Positions 54,186 through 64,000 of a stretch of 64,000 bases of DNA are shown here, piece after piece (position 1 is the stretch's first letter; every line of letters starts with the position of its first letter). The translations under genes and the position numbers were made by a program. The notes below the pieces were generated by a model. That model saw only the letters and a list, made by a program, of their open reading frames with translations, had not been told where the DNA came from and made no database searches. Source of the stretch: Anoplopoma fimbria (Eukaryota > Chordata > Actinopteri > Perciformes > Anoplopomatidae); NCBI RefSeq assembly GCF_027596085.1, contig NC_072451.1, positions 12,370,795 through 12,434,794 on the forward strand. The letters are read 5' to 3'.

Positions 54186-57100
54186 ACCACAAATACAAAG
54201 GGGTCAAGAAGCATTCCTGGTTCAGGTCCCAGCCCAAAGCAAAGGGGCATGACTTAATGCCACAACTTGAAACAGCTCTCGTTCTGAGTTCAGCAGGACT
54301 AAATGTCCTAACAATACACCACACCATTCAGCACCTCCAACACCTTCTTAACAAATCTACAATGCATGTGTAGACAAGATCAGCAAGTCATCTGTTAATC
54401 TGACTATATGAGAATATATTTACCCAGTACTCTGCTGTTGTTCATGATATTTGTATAATGTTTTTTACACACAACCTGAAAACTGGGTCTTTTACAATTA
54501 ACACACATCTAACGTATTAACATTACATAGACCTAAACCTCTAATACAATATTTATTTCATCATTAATTTACCAGCAGTTAAAGCACAGCTCAGTTCAAT
54601 CACATTTCTCTTTAGAATCCGATCCATGCTTTAACGTTCTCACATTTCCTTCCTTGGTCTCAGGCAGAGGACGTTTTATCTCTTTGTATCTCTGTGACTC
54701 TGTCCTACTGTATTTAAATCACCCTCCCAAGATGGATGACCTCTCTGACCCTCAGTCTTGTCCCCACTTCCTGTTTTTCTGCCCGGTCTGGCCAATAGGG
54801 ACGTGTCATTACCACTGAAGTATCTTTAGTCCTTGTAAGAGTCCCAGTACCACAGTGGCAAGACCCAGTAGAGCCTCACCAGATGTCTGGACTGCTGTGT
54901 GAGCATGTGTAAGAGTGTGTGAGTGTGTATGTAGGTGGGGTGTGTTTAAGTGGAAGAGAGAGAGAGAGAGAGATAGTGAGGGAGACAGATGCTGGCTGTC
55001 TGGTCTCTCACCAATTGCAATGCTCTCAGGTCCACTGTACTAATACAGCTCGGAAGAACATAAGATGTGAAAGGACACCTCATTACTCATATCAACCTTG
55101 CTTTATTCAACTACCAGAGACTTCCTGTAGCTTAAATTTCAATGTGTTTATTGCTGAAAAATCTGTCTGTCTGTCTGTGAGAGTGTATTTCACTGGTGTG
55201 ACCGTGAGTTAGCACCGACCTAGGCCTGTTTCACCCCTGTGAGTAAGAATGTATCTCCATGGCGCAAAATACCTCCACCAAGTGTATTTCACGATGTTGT
55301 TGACCCCAACAAACGCTGACCTTGATTTGTTTGTCAGGGGCTTATTTGATGATTTGAGAGTTCAAGGTTGTCTGGCTTTACTTTTTACTCTCACACTGGG
55401 CCTATTGGTATTGGCAGTTGCTGTCAGTGAAGAGTGAAAGAGAGGCATTATCAGCACAATGTTACCTAATCAAATGTACTTAACGTCAAGGTGGAGCTTT
55501 CACTTATTATATGATGCAGAATAGTACATAATTCACTTGTTTTTATATCTAAACATCATAATAAATCTATAGCTGTTTGGGGCCCTTTTAAGTGGGATAG
55601 CCTACCTTGCCTTCCTCTGGTCTATTCCACTAGTGATTGTGACCACGAGAGTAGCTGCGATTTGGGTGTGTGACGTAACTCTGTCAAGGCAGAAGTGTAG
55701 CTGAGACCCTAAAGAAGATCAGTCTTGAATGTGAGGTTTTTTGTTTGAGCGGTTCCCAAGAAAGCTGCAACAGGCCAAACATTCATTCTGAACTGGCATG
55801 TTTTGAACAGGCAGTGCACTAGTTAAATGAAATCAAGGTGACAATTTTTTGTTTTTAAGCTACATTTTGTGGTTATGGCTGATACTGGAGCTGGATTAGT
55901 TTAGAGAAAAATGAAAGAACTGATCCTGTAGTTGATAGATAATGTCAAATGTAATGTAGTAAAATGCTGAAAATGGCTTTAACTGGGAAAAAAATTTCCG
56001 TCAATAGACCGATTAGATATATTGCATTATCCGTAATTTCATAGTTCTCAGGTTTACATTTCCTTCTACATGTGTGTAGTATATGCAGCTTTCTTCCCTC
56101 CGTCACAATAGAGTGGCTGTGAGAGCAACACTGCCACATCTGTCATCATAAGAATAAAATGTTCTGTTGAGGCTCTTTAAACCCTGGAATCTCACATCAT
56201 ATGTTATGTCATTCAGTGTGAGTATTTGTGCAGTGTACAAGGCATAGTGCTAACTGCCATAACAACAATTAGACAAACTGTTTTGACATGACTGAATTGC
56301 AAGAGAAGGCCACTGGTAAAGGAAGTAGGAAAAGTGTTTTTCACCAAGAACGTAACTGTCATCATTTGCAGGTTCGGAAGCCTGGCACAATTTCATTGGT
56401 GTTACTAAGTGACTTTTAGAAATCTAAAGATGTAATTCATTACTTCATTGCATCCTCTTACATAAACAAAAAAAGTGACACCTATGACCGTTCTATTAAT
56501 TCTGTAGTATGTACTCACTTAGAATAACTACTCAACTTAAAATAAGTTGCTGTGTTGACTTTAGGTTGACCAGAAGTCTCCTCGGGGAAAGTCCTGTGTT
56601 TGTATGCCTCATCCATCCACCCTGACCTCTTCCCTTTTTCTCGTAATACTACGTCATGTGACTTCCTCCTTTGCTCCCATCATAATCATTACGGCCACTA
56701 GATTCCCGCCTAACACTAAATGTGAATATCAGGCGTAAAAAGCTGTTTGCACTGACAAGCTTTACAGACATTTTTGTGAGTACAGCTTGCATTATGTAGT
56801 TAAATAGGTAGATATATGTTAACCTGACATATTTCATAAACCACATTTGTGCAAATGTAAATGTATTACATGTTTCATATGTGATGAACATGAAATCCAC
56901 ATGCTTCTTTTGTACAGGAAGAATGAGAACATACCGCCCTTTATCTAATTGTGGTCGACCTGAAATCTGCACGACACCAACACAACAGCCTCTCTTCAAC
57001 TCTATATTTAAACGGCTCTTTACTTGGTCAAGATGGAAAACTGGATCCATTAGCTACACCATTATTTCAGTCAAGATGCAGCCATTTTCTACAAGGGGAC

Positions 57101-60100
57101 CCTCTTAAAAGCCCTCCACTACAAACACATTACATTTGCTATTTAGTTTGACGATACTGCAGCTTGTTTAAAGCCTGGCTTATCAGATAGACATGCTGTA
57201 GGCTACTAGATGTTCCCTAAAGGCAGCATCACTGTGTCTCCTGGTGGCAAGAAACAGAAGATTCAACACAGTCTCAGTGTGAATTCAACACACTGAGACT
57301 TTCAGTCATTTCACACATACTCTGCTACAAAACAATCCCCTGCAATTTAGTGAAATGTAGGCCACTTTTCCACACTCCATCTGCTCTTAGGTTGCTGGAA
57401 CTGAGGCATTTCCTGCTGTTCTGCGTAGCTGTTGAAAAGCTGTTGCATTGCACCTGTTTTGCTTAGGTTGAAATGATTTTACCTTTCAAGCCCTGGGTGT
57501 TTTAAGAGCTTTAAAACATGCTCAGTTCTCTGTCAACAGCACCTCTCTTTTCAAACAGAAAAATAAGACAGAAGAAGCTGTCAGGACTGCTCCCCAGTGG
57601 AAATGCTGCCAGTGAAAGAGCTGTTTAGAGTATATGTAATTCCACTGTTTGCCATTGCTCTTTGTAACGTTCCCCAGACTTTTCCCAACTCTCAGTTTAT
57701 TGTTTGGACTTTGTTGTCTTCCTCTCTCCATCCTCTCCTCCTCCTCCCTCAGCTTGTTAATTTGACTCTTTCTCGTAGCGCCGTATCACCGCTGTGCTGC
57801 CGTACGCTGCCTGCTGGGACAGCCACATCTAATCAAAGCCTTTGCCTTTTGAATACATACATTCTTCCCAATTCTCATATGTAGATATGTTTGAATATGC
57901 ATATCAGTGTGTAGGTGTGAGTTGTGTATGTGGGCGTTCAAGAAGAACCAATGGTGTTTTTGCATTAAAAAGTCACTGAGATAGAAGAAGTGAGTGTATG
58001 TTTCCTATGGTCATGTATGTGTATGTGTTTTCTGTGTATTTCCTACATGCCTTTGAATGTCATGTGTAGCGCGGCATGAATAGAAATAGAATAAAAGCCA
58101 AAAAAACAAGCAGATTCCTGCAGAGCCCGCAGTGTTTGGTTAGATATCATCAGCAGGTGTTCGCTGTCAGGTTTACTCCTAGTTGCTCCAGCATTTATCT
58201 AGTCTGATATGCACCATGCTGCTGCAGCATTCATTCATTCCTAAAAGAGATGCCACAGCATGGATATTCTAGCTTGCCCTGTAACTGTCTCAACACTTGG
58301 TGAAGAACTGAACTGGTGCCAATTAAAAAGTCTATGCTACTTGGGGACACATGAAAAAATGACTGTAACTTTGTTCTGTTTGATCTGGTGTGTACAAGCT
58401 TAGTTAGCAGTTTAATTTGGAGCAAATAGATGAACAATTTGATTTGATGAACAAACACTTGAACAATTTTATTTGGCATACAAGTTTGTCCCGAAGGAGG
58501 GGACACACACTGAGATGGGCACTGAGACGTAGGGTTAACATACATTTGTGAATGATGAACACACACAGTGGGATCAGATTATATTGTCTTCAAAAAAAAT
58601 GATCAAGTGGAACCAAAAACTTATATTCTACAAAGAAGTCAACTGAACAAGGTTGGGAAGGTGGGTATGAAAAGGACCGGGGTTCGCCTCCTGCATCCTG
58701 GTTGTAGTTTATGCTACTAAAGGCAACCTATTCTCATGTAATCTTACGTAACGTTTTTTTGTTTTATTTCTTGAAGTTTTCTAATATGCAGTAGTACTAG
58801 CACCTCCGCAAGACTCTTCTGTGTTTTGTGCAACAAAACTACTTGGTTAGATTTAGGAAAATGTTATTTCAGTTTAGTAATGTAAGTACAGAAGTGGGGT
58901 TGCTTAAGTAAGGACGTGACCAAACAAATAAGTTAAAACTGACTTGTGGTTTTAACTAGAACATGAAAAGCAGTCGTGTTTTTAGAACCACCCATCCATT
59001 TGTGGCAGGCGAATCAATACTTAAAAATTATCAATACTAGGCCGGTTTTTCACTACAGAAACTAGCATCAAATGAAGTGTTACATTACCACTTCTTCGTA
59101 CTGCAGTCTTGTGCTTCTTTGCTGCTGTTGTGTGAATTAGAAGTGGGCAGATTGATCCCCAAAGTATCAATAATACAGTCAAGTTAACGTGAGAACTTCT
59201 TAGTGCTGTTGTGTGTGTTCTTACAGTGATCACTTTACTCACTCTGAGAATCCTAAACCTGTCGTGTTATGACATGCATGTGATTAGTTATTAAAAGAGA
59301 AATGCTCAATGTTAAGCTAGTACTGTGCATACTATTTATTAGGTTTTGTTAATACTGTACATATCATATGCTGACATATTGTAGTGGCTTTACATTTTGT
59401 CAAATGTTTTGCCTATTTATTATGTATCACAGTTAATATTCCTTCTTTCTGTGCAGCCACATTGGTCTATGATTATTTTTGTTTCAATTGTTTATATATA
59501 TAGACTTTTGCTGCTCACTGGCAAAACATTTAAATCTAATCTTCTTTGAATAGTTCAATAGTTCCAGTGTAATTAAATACATTCAGAAGAAGCAAATCAA
59601 GACTTTGACCAAAGCTTTACTCTCCTATGAATTAAAATGATTGACTCCTGTAAAACTCCTATGTGTTTGAAGTTACGTTGACAGTCTTGAGTCAAGACTG
59701 TCACAGATAAATATATGATTATATAATTTAATATTTAGTTGATTCTATTCGGATATAAAGAGGGTGAGGGAGCCCCTTTGGGTGCAGCATCGTGAGTGGT
59801 GCACATGCCGATGTGTTTCTGTCCATCAAAACAGTGAGGACATTTTGCAGAACACAAGAGGGAAATAAAAATGGTGTTCTCCATTTTAGGGGAAAGAGAA
59901 AACATAGGCATTGTTTCTGGCACATTTTACTTATCAGACGCCTAATTTTTTTGCCAAGAGTTGCCCCTGATAGTGAGGCAATGTCCCATGTCCTTTAAAT
60001 GCAGCTGCCATGTGTGTGGTTAGTTTTTCACAGATTTATTTCCATATTATCTTGTTGTGTTTATCAAATAAGAACTGCTGGCCATCAGCTAGTGGTTGCT

Positions 60101-60368
60101 CTCTGTACGTGGGCTCTTTGATATCATACACCACTCATTATGTGTATGGCTGTGATTGCATAATTGTATTGTCCTTTAACTCTTGGCTCCACTGACGTAT
60201 CCACACAGAGAATGTGGGTGGGTCCTTTCACCGGGTCCCTTGGGTTATTTAGAAGCCTCTGTTGGATTAAAATAAACCCAATGAATGGAACATGTCATCA
60301 TTAGCATATTGATTTAAATACAAGATTGCTACAAGACACTTATTTTTTATTTTTATTATTTAATAGCC
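54184..60368. other. naaladl2 intron, repeat-poor
   Basis: Six kilobases without a recognised element or exon. Only short simple repeats (GA near 54957, CTGT near 55163), two small palindromes (57270-57300, 59679-59703) and random ORFs. The expected next naaladl2 exon was looked for and not seen. Confidence 0.5.
59679..59703. repeat. 25-bp perfect palindrome
   Basis: TGACAGTCTTGA, a central G, then the exact reverse complement TCAAGACTGTCA. Confidence 0.9.
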
Positions 60369-60994
60369 ATGCTAACAATCTCCCACAATGCAGGGCTCAT
60401 TCATAAGGGCCGGCTCGGTGAGCCTATGTGGGAGCTTGTGCACAAAGATGGTGGTGTGCAGTCGTCTTTTCGTTTTCGGGGTTTTCCAGTTAAGCCGCCC
60501 TGGGGAGCTCCTAAAATGGGGGACAATATCAGTCATTATTGCCGTGAGGTAGGCCACTGGAAGCAGGACTGCCCAATGTTGAGGGCTAGGAGGCAGTTTT
60601 CTGGAGAAGGGTGGGTGAAACCTTCTGCACTGGCTGCAAGCAGTCCTTGTCCTGTGGATGTGAGAGTGTGGCAAGCTGGGCATGCGGAATCTGGCGTAGC
60701 TGGTTGTCCCGGTGAGTCCTATCAGCCTTTTGTCTCAGAAGGGTTTGTTACACAGAATGGTACGGACATTAAGGTGCCTGTTACGATTTTGAAAGATACA
60801 GGTGCTGTCAACTCCTATGTTCGGGAGTCTAGGGAATGGGGTTGAGGGTGTTGCCTGTCCTGGTGCATAGGATTAATCTTGACTGTGGCTTGGTGCAGGG
60901 CATAGTACTTATTAGTGTGAGACCAGCGTTACCGGTGGAAGGAATTTATATAATTTTGGGCAACGACTTGGCTGGCAGTCGTGTTTGGGCAGAT
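60369..60994 (+). mobile_element. Gypsy remnant, part 1: gag zinc knuckle and protease
   Basis: + strand. Contains ISHYCREVGHWKQDCPMLRA, a zinc knuckle whose first Cys appears lost (Ser in place), then QNGTDIKVPVTILKDTGAVN (protease with DTGA). After a frameshift near 60840 come VLPVLVHRINLDCGLVQG and YIILGNDLAGSRVWAD. It stops at GAT (60992-60994) where a LINE is inserted and resumes at 62339. No LTRs in the window. Confidence 0.85.
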
Positions 60995-62334
60995 AATAAT
61001 AATATAATAATAACTTTATTTATATAGCACCTTTTAAAAACAAGGTTTACAAAGTGCTTTGACAGACCAGCCAGCAAGACAGTGCATAAGAAACAAAATG
61101 AAATAACAAGTGACAATCAAATAAACAAATAAACAAACAAAATAAATAAAATAATGAAATAAATAAAATCAAGTGATAATGGTAAAATATAGTAAACAAA
61201 TATAAGATAAAATACCAAGACCAAATGAAAATGAACCAATAAAACGACGACATCACATAAAAGCCAATCTATAAAAATGCGTTTTAAGAAGTGATTTAAA
61301 AGAGATTACTGATTCTGCAAGCCTTATCTCCTCCGGTAGGTCATTCCAAAGCCGAGGGGCCCTTATGGCAAAAGCACGGTCGCCTTTGGTTTTCAGTTTC
61401 GACTTTGGAACAACCAGAAGGGCCCCACCTGAGGATCTAAGGCTGCGAGCTGGCTCATACGGGGTCAACATTTCTCCTATGTATGTCGGGGCCAGACCCA
61501 GACGTGCTTTAAAAGTGATCAGCAAAATCTTAAAATCAATTCTAAAATGAACAAGGAGCCAGTGAAGAGAAGCCAGGATTGGGGTGATGTGATGTCGTCT
61601 GTTACAACCAGTAAGAAGCCTAGCTGCGGAATTCTGAACCAGTTGGAGGCGAGAGAGTGACTTGTGGTTAATGCCAGAGAGGAGGGAGTTACAGTAGTCC
61701 AGTCTTGAAAACACAAATGCATGTATGATTTTTTCCAGGTCTGGGGGAGTGAGGATAGGTTTTATTTTGGAAATGGTTCTGATTTGGAGGAAACAGGACT
61801 GGACTACTTTTGTGATGTGGGGTCTGAAAGTGAAATCGGAATCAAATAGAACTCCTAAGTTCCTTGCCGTGGATTTTATATTTAAAGACAGAGGACCAAG
61901 TGCATTTACAATAGGAGTGATGGGGTTTGGGGGACTAAATAAAATGATCTCAGATTTCAAATTATTTAGTTGAAGAAAGTTTTGAGCCATCCAACAGTTG
62001 ATATCCTTAACACAGTCCATAATAGCAGCTAGGCTTCTTGGGTCGTCGGGTTTCAGTGGAAGGTATATCTGTGTGTCGTCTGCGCAGCAATAAAAAGAGA
62101 CATTATGACGTTTGATGATTTGACCTAGGGGGAGCATGTATATGGAAAATAAAATTGGACCTAAAATAGAACCTTGCGGAACACCACAGGTAATGTTAGA
62201 AGTAAAAGATGAGTAATTACCTATGGTGACCGAGTGGGTTCTGTCAGTGAGGTAAGAATAAAACCAACTAAGTGCAGAGTCCTTGATGCCAACCCAGTTC
62301 TTAAGACGGTTGATTAAAAAGGCATGGTCTACCA
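60995..62334 (-). mobile_element. L2-like LINE, 5'-truncated, inserted in the Gypsy remnant
   Basis: The minus-strand element ends in an AAT-type tandem tail (left end on +) preceded by a 3' UTR with TTTATTTATATAGCACC, as in the L2-like LINE at 9021. AGAT flanks both ends (60991-60994, 62335-62338), a short target duplication. Removing it rejoins the Gypsy frame as ...WAD/VPAPP..., which pins down the boundaries. Confidence 0.9.
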
Positions 62335-62335
62335 A
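61253..62335 (-). CDS. L2-like LINE RT, C-terminal 360 aa
   Basis: An open frame from VDHAFLINRLKNWVGI (just after catalytic RT motif A, which is lost by truncation). Next are SNITCGVPQGSILGPILFSI and CADDTQIYLPL, where Tyr of the usual YADD is Cys but the Asp pair is kept. Then STARNLGVLFDSDFTFRPH, SRLDYCNSLLSGI, LHWLLVHFRIDFKILL and APRLWNDLPEEIRLAES. No stops, so the insertion is fairly young. It lacks the endonuclease, fingers and first Asp, so it is inactive alone. The same family type as 9299-11380, but clearly a different subfamily. Confidence 0.88.
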   Translation of the reverse strand: MVDHAFLINRLKNWVGIKDSALSWFYSYLTDRTHSVTIGNYSSFTSNITCGVPQGSILGPILFSIYMLPLGQIIKRHNVSFYCCADDTQIYLPLKPDDPRSLAAIMDCVKDINCWMAQNFLQLNNLKSEIILFSPPNPITPIVNALGPLSLNIKSTARNLGVLFDSDFTFRPHITKVVQSCFLQIRTISKIKPILTPPDLEKIIHAFVFSRLDYCNSLLSGINHKSLSRLQLVQNSAARLLTGCNRRHHITPILASLHWLLVHFRIDFKILLITFKARLGLAPTYIGEMLTPYEPARSLRSSGGALLVVPKSKLKTKGDRAFAIRAPRLWNDLPEEIRLAESVISFKSLLKTHFYRLAFM

Positions 62336-62750
62336 GATGTGCCAGCTCCTCCCATAGTCACTCCCTCTCCTTCAGGCTCAGAACAGCCTGATGAAAGAGC
62401 TGTGCGCTTTCCTGAAGTTTTCCCTGCATGTGTGGTTACACGGGCGATGAGCAGGTCTGAGTCAAAGGGGGTAGATGGGGACGTGGAGGAAAATTTACCG
62501 TATTTACTTGATTTCCTTTGTCTGTGTCTCATAGTGATCTGTAGAATGAACAGGGAGCTGATCCATCCTTGGAGGAGTTGTTTGGGTCTGTGCTGTCAGT
62601 TGGTGAGGTGAAACATGTTTTCAGGGGCTACTTTCTTCAGGATTGTATTTTGATGAGGAAGTGTGTTCCCCATGGGAGCTTTTGTTGGGGATCCCATTTT
62701 TTTAAGTTGTCATTCCATCCAAGCTTCGTGTTCATGTGTTAAGACTTGCT
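62335..62750 (+). mobile_element. Gypsy remnant, part 2: end of protease region jumping to integrase
   Basis: Continues the frame of part 1: VPAPPIVTPSPSGSEQPDER, then VRFPEVFPACVVTRAMSRSE. After about 62600 the frames read VLSVGEVKHVFRGYFLQDCI and VVIPSKLRVHVLRLA, a sequence normally found at the integrase zinc-binding region ('VPS.LR..VL.LAH'). The whole RT and RNase H are therefore deleted. Interrupted at 62751 by another LINE. Confidence 0.78.
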
Positions 62751-63075
62751 TTATTTTATTTTATTTTATTGGTTTAGTTCAGGGACATTGCACACTAATC
62801 AACATTCAAAATGTAAGTGAGCCAGAGTTAGCCTGAGAGGCTAGTTTTCGTCTGTTGTCCCCTGCCAGATATTCAAAAGGCAACCTAAAATTACAGAAAT
62901 AAAATGCATATAAACAAAGATTAAAAAACAACATAGTAGTAAGAATGAATTGACAGACATGGCAAACCAACAATAAAATAAGCAGACAATAAAACACAGT
63001 GTACATTAAACATTATAGGAAAGTGCACAAAACAGTAGATTAGAGCAGGACAAATGCACCTACAATAAAAACACA

Positions 63076-63220
63076 TTCAGCAGCATAAAGCACAAACATG
63101 CAGAACAAACATATATAGCAGCATAAAGCACAAACATGCAGCACAGACATACATCAGCCTAAAGCATAAACATGCAGCACAAACATATACAGCAGCATAA
63201 AAACACAAACATGCAGCACA
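63076..63220 (-). repeat. ~37-bp tandem repeats, about four copies, in a LINE 3' UTR
   Basis: Units of the form AGCAGCATAAAGCACAAACA followed by TGCAGCACAAACATATA, with small length changes between copies. Confidence 0.88.
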
Positions 63221-63321
63221 ATTAACTTAGAACATGACCTGCACAGGACAGGAGCACACAAGAGACAAGCAAGCAGGACACAGCATTTACCAAGAAGTCG
63301 GCAGGAGAAGCAATTGCAGTC

Positions 63322-63978
63322 CTAGTGTGTACATAATTGGTGACCATTAAGCCATATTTTCAGCTGTCCTGAAAAGGGACGGTAAGAACTAATTTCTCTA
63401 ATATGAGATGGTAGTGAGTTCCATTCCTGCGACGCTGTAACTGAGAATGCTGAGTGGCTAAAGGCACTTTTTCTAAAGGGTACTACACAGTCTCCCCGGG
63501 ACGAGCCTCTGGTTGTCCGGTTTGTATTTGACCTCTGAGTGATACACTGTTGAAGTGGTGGGGGGGCTTTGTTGTGCAAAATTTTAAAAATAAGGCAAAG
63601 ATTTGCATACTTTATTAGGTTTTCCCAGCTCAGAAGTTTATACTTTCTTAAAATTAGACAATGGTGGTAGGTGTTTGACTTCCGGTCCAGGACTTTCAGG
63701 GTTCGTTTATACAGTGTTTCAAGTGGTTTAAGTGCTGTCTTATTGGCTTGTGCGAAGCTGGTCAAACAGTATGTGAAATGTGACATTATCATGGCATGCA
63801 TATAAATCTTTGCTGCATCAGTTGTCATTGAATTTCTAATAAAGCGAAAATTCGATAAGTTAAACTTAACCCTGTGACCAACTTTTTTTACATGAGATTT
63901 GAATGACAGTTGAGAGTCGATTAGGAGGCCAAGGTACTTGAACTCAGAGACAACTTGTAATTTTACTCCTGACAGCAT
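63322..63978 (-). CDS. LINE RT C-terminal domain, 218 aa, 5' end outside the window
   Basis: LQVVSEFKYLGLLIDSQLSF and KSHVKKVGHRVKFNLSNFRF, then HAMIMSHFTYCLTSFAQANK, TALKPLETLYKRTLKVLDRK, KLLSWENLIKYANLCLIFKI and SAFSVTASQEWNSLPSHIRE: the region after the RT palm in this LINE family. The frame is open across the part shown. The ATG is only the first Met in the visible frame, not a real start. Confidence 0.82.
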   Translation of the reverse strand: MLSGVKLQVVSEFKYLGLLIDSQLSFKSHVKKVGHRVKFNLSNFRFIRNSMTTDAAKIYMHAMIMSHFTYCLTSFAQANKTALKPLETLYKRTLKVLDRKSNTYHHCLILRKYKLLSWENLIKYANLCLIFKILHNKAPPPLQQCITQRSNTNRTTRGSSRGDCVVPFRKSAFSHSAFSVTASQEWNSLPSHIREISSYRPFSGQLKIWLNGHQLCTH

Positions 63979-64000
63979 TATGGCTGGGTCTGGAGTGCTA

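Larger units (their letters stand above)
62751..64000 (-). mobile_element. LINE of the 2A family, 3' part, running off the window
   Basis: Minus strand, 3' end at 62751 with a (TAAAA)n tail, a long 3' UTR containing tandem repeats (63076-63220), and a C-terminal coding region 63978-63322 that matches the decayed end of the LINE at 32870-36312. The upstream part lies beyond 64000. Confidence 0.82.

Noticed and set aside
57270..57300. 11-bp-arm inverted repeat around GAATTCAAC
   Set aside because: Short arms and flanking ATTCAACACA direct repeat; likely chance or a small local duplication.
57597..57884. Possible naaladl2 exon after a polypyrimidine stretch ending CAG at about 57752
   Set aside because: The downstream peptide does not resemble the expected GYPSV-type continuation, and the frame after the phase-1 donor does not fit.

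Overview
The window is vertebrate nuclear DNA, almost certainly from a teleost (ray-finned) fish. It is AT-rich, intron-dominated and full of fish-type transposable elements: L2-like, RTE/Rex3-like, L1-like and 2A-bearing LINEs, Ty3/Gypsy elements with and without a chromodomain, tRNA-derived SINEs, and hAT, Tc1 and other TIR elements. There is no prokaryotic content.

The only host gene I can recognise is on the + strand. Three consecutive exons (12992-13259, 42681-42800, 53314-53446) have good splice sites and compatible phases. They encode the protease-associated-domain region of a transferrin-receptor/GCPII-family protein, best matched to NAALADL2 (inactive NAALADase-like 2). The window is therefore the middle of naaladl2, with introns of about 29.4 kb and 10.5 kb. 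The preceding and following exons lie outside. Everything else sits in introns and is mostly transposon debris, often nested.

Layout: 1-4.4 kb, intron with a SINE and a LINE scrap. 4406-11916, a 7.5-kb DNA element with ~44-bp terminal inverted repeats and TA at both ends; it carries at least four minus-strand exons of a multi-copy fish gene family (SAMD3-like/uncharacterised) and is itself hit by an RTE LINE (7281-8037) and an L2-like LINE (9021-11417, intact 693-aa RT ORF). 13-24 kb, naaladl2 exon 1 of 3, an RTE fragment, a frameshifted EN/RT LINE, a decayed Gypsy pol and a clean solo LTR. 25.4-29.4 kb, two hAT-type elements with perfect 8-bp target duplications. 32.7-36.5 kb, a LINE with a 2A-like peptide, bracketed by ~160-bp direct repeats. 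37-39.7 kb, a Tc1-type MITE and an L1-clade remnant. 42.7 kb, exon 2 of 3. 44.5-45.8 kb, a TIR element inserted in a SINE. 46.2 kb, a perfect 77-bp palindrome. 46541-50891, an LTR-complete chromovirus-like Gypsy with 5-bp duplications, an intact gag, and a pol gutted by deletions and a SINE. 53.3 kb, exon 3 of 3. 54-60 kb, unremarkable intron. 60.4-64 kb, a Gypsy remnant split by two LINEs.

The strongest candidates for something little described are the TIR element carrying SAMD3-like exons, the LINE with an upstream 2A-like ORF and unusually long flanking repeats, and a set of perfect palindromes, one of which sits at a LINE 5' junction. Family names for repeats are from memory of motif patterns; no database was searched.
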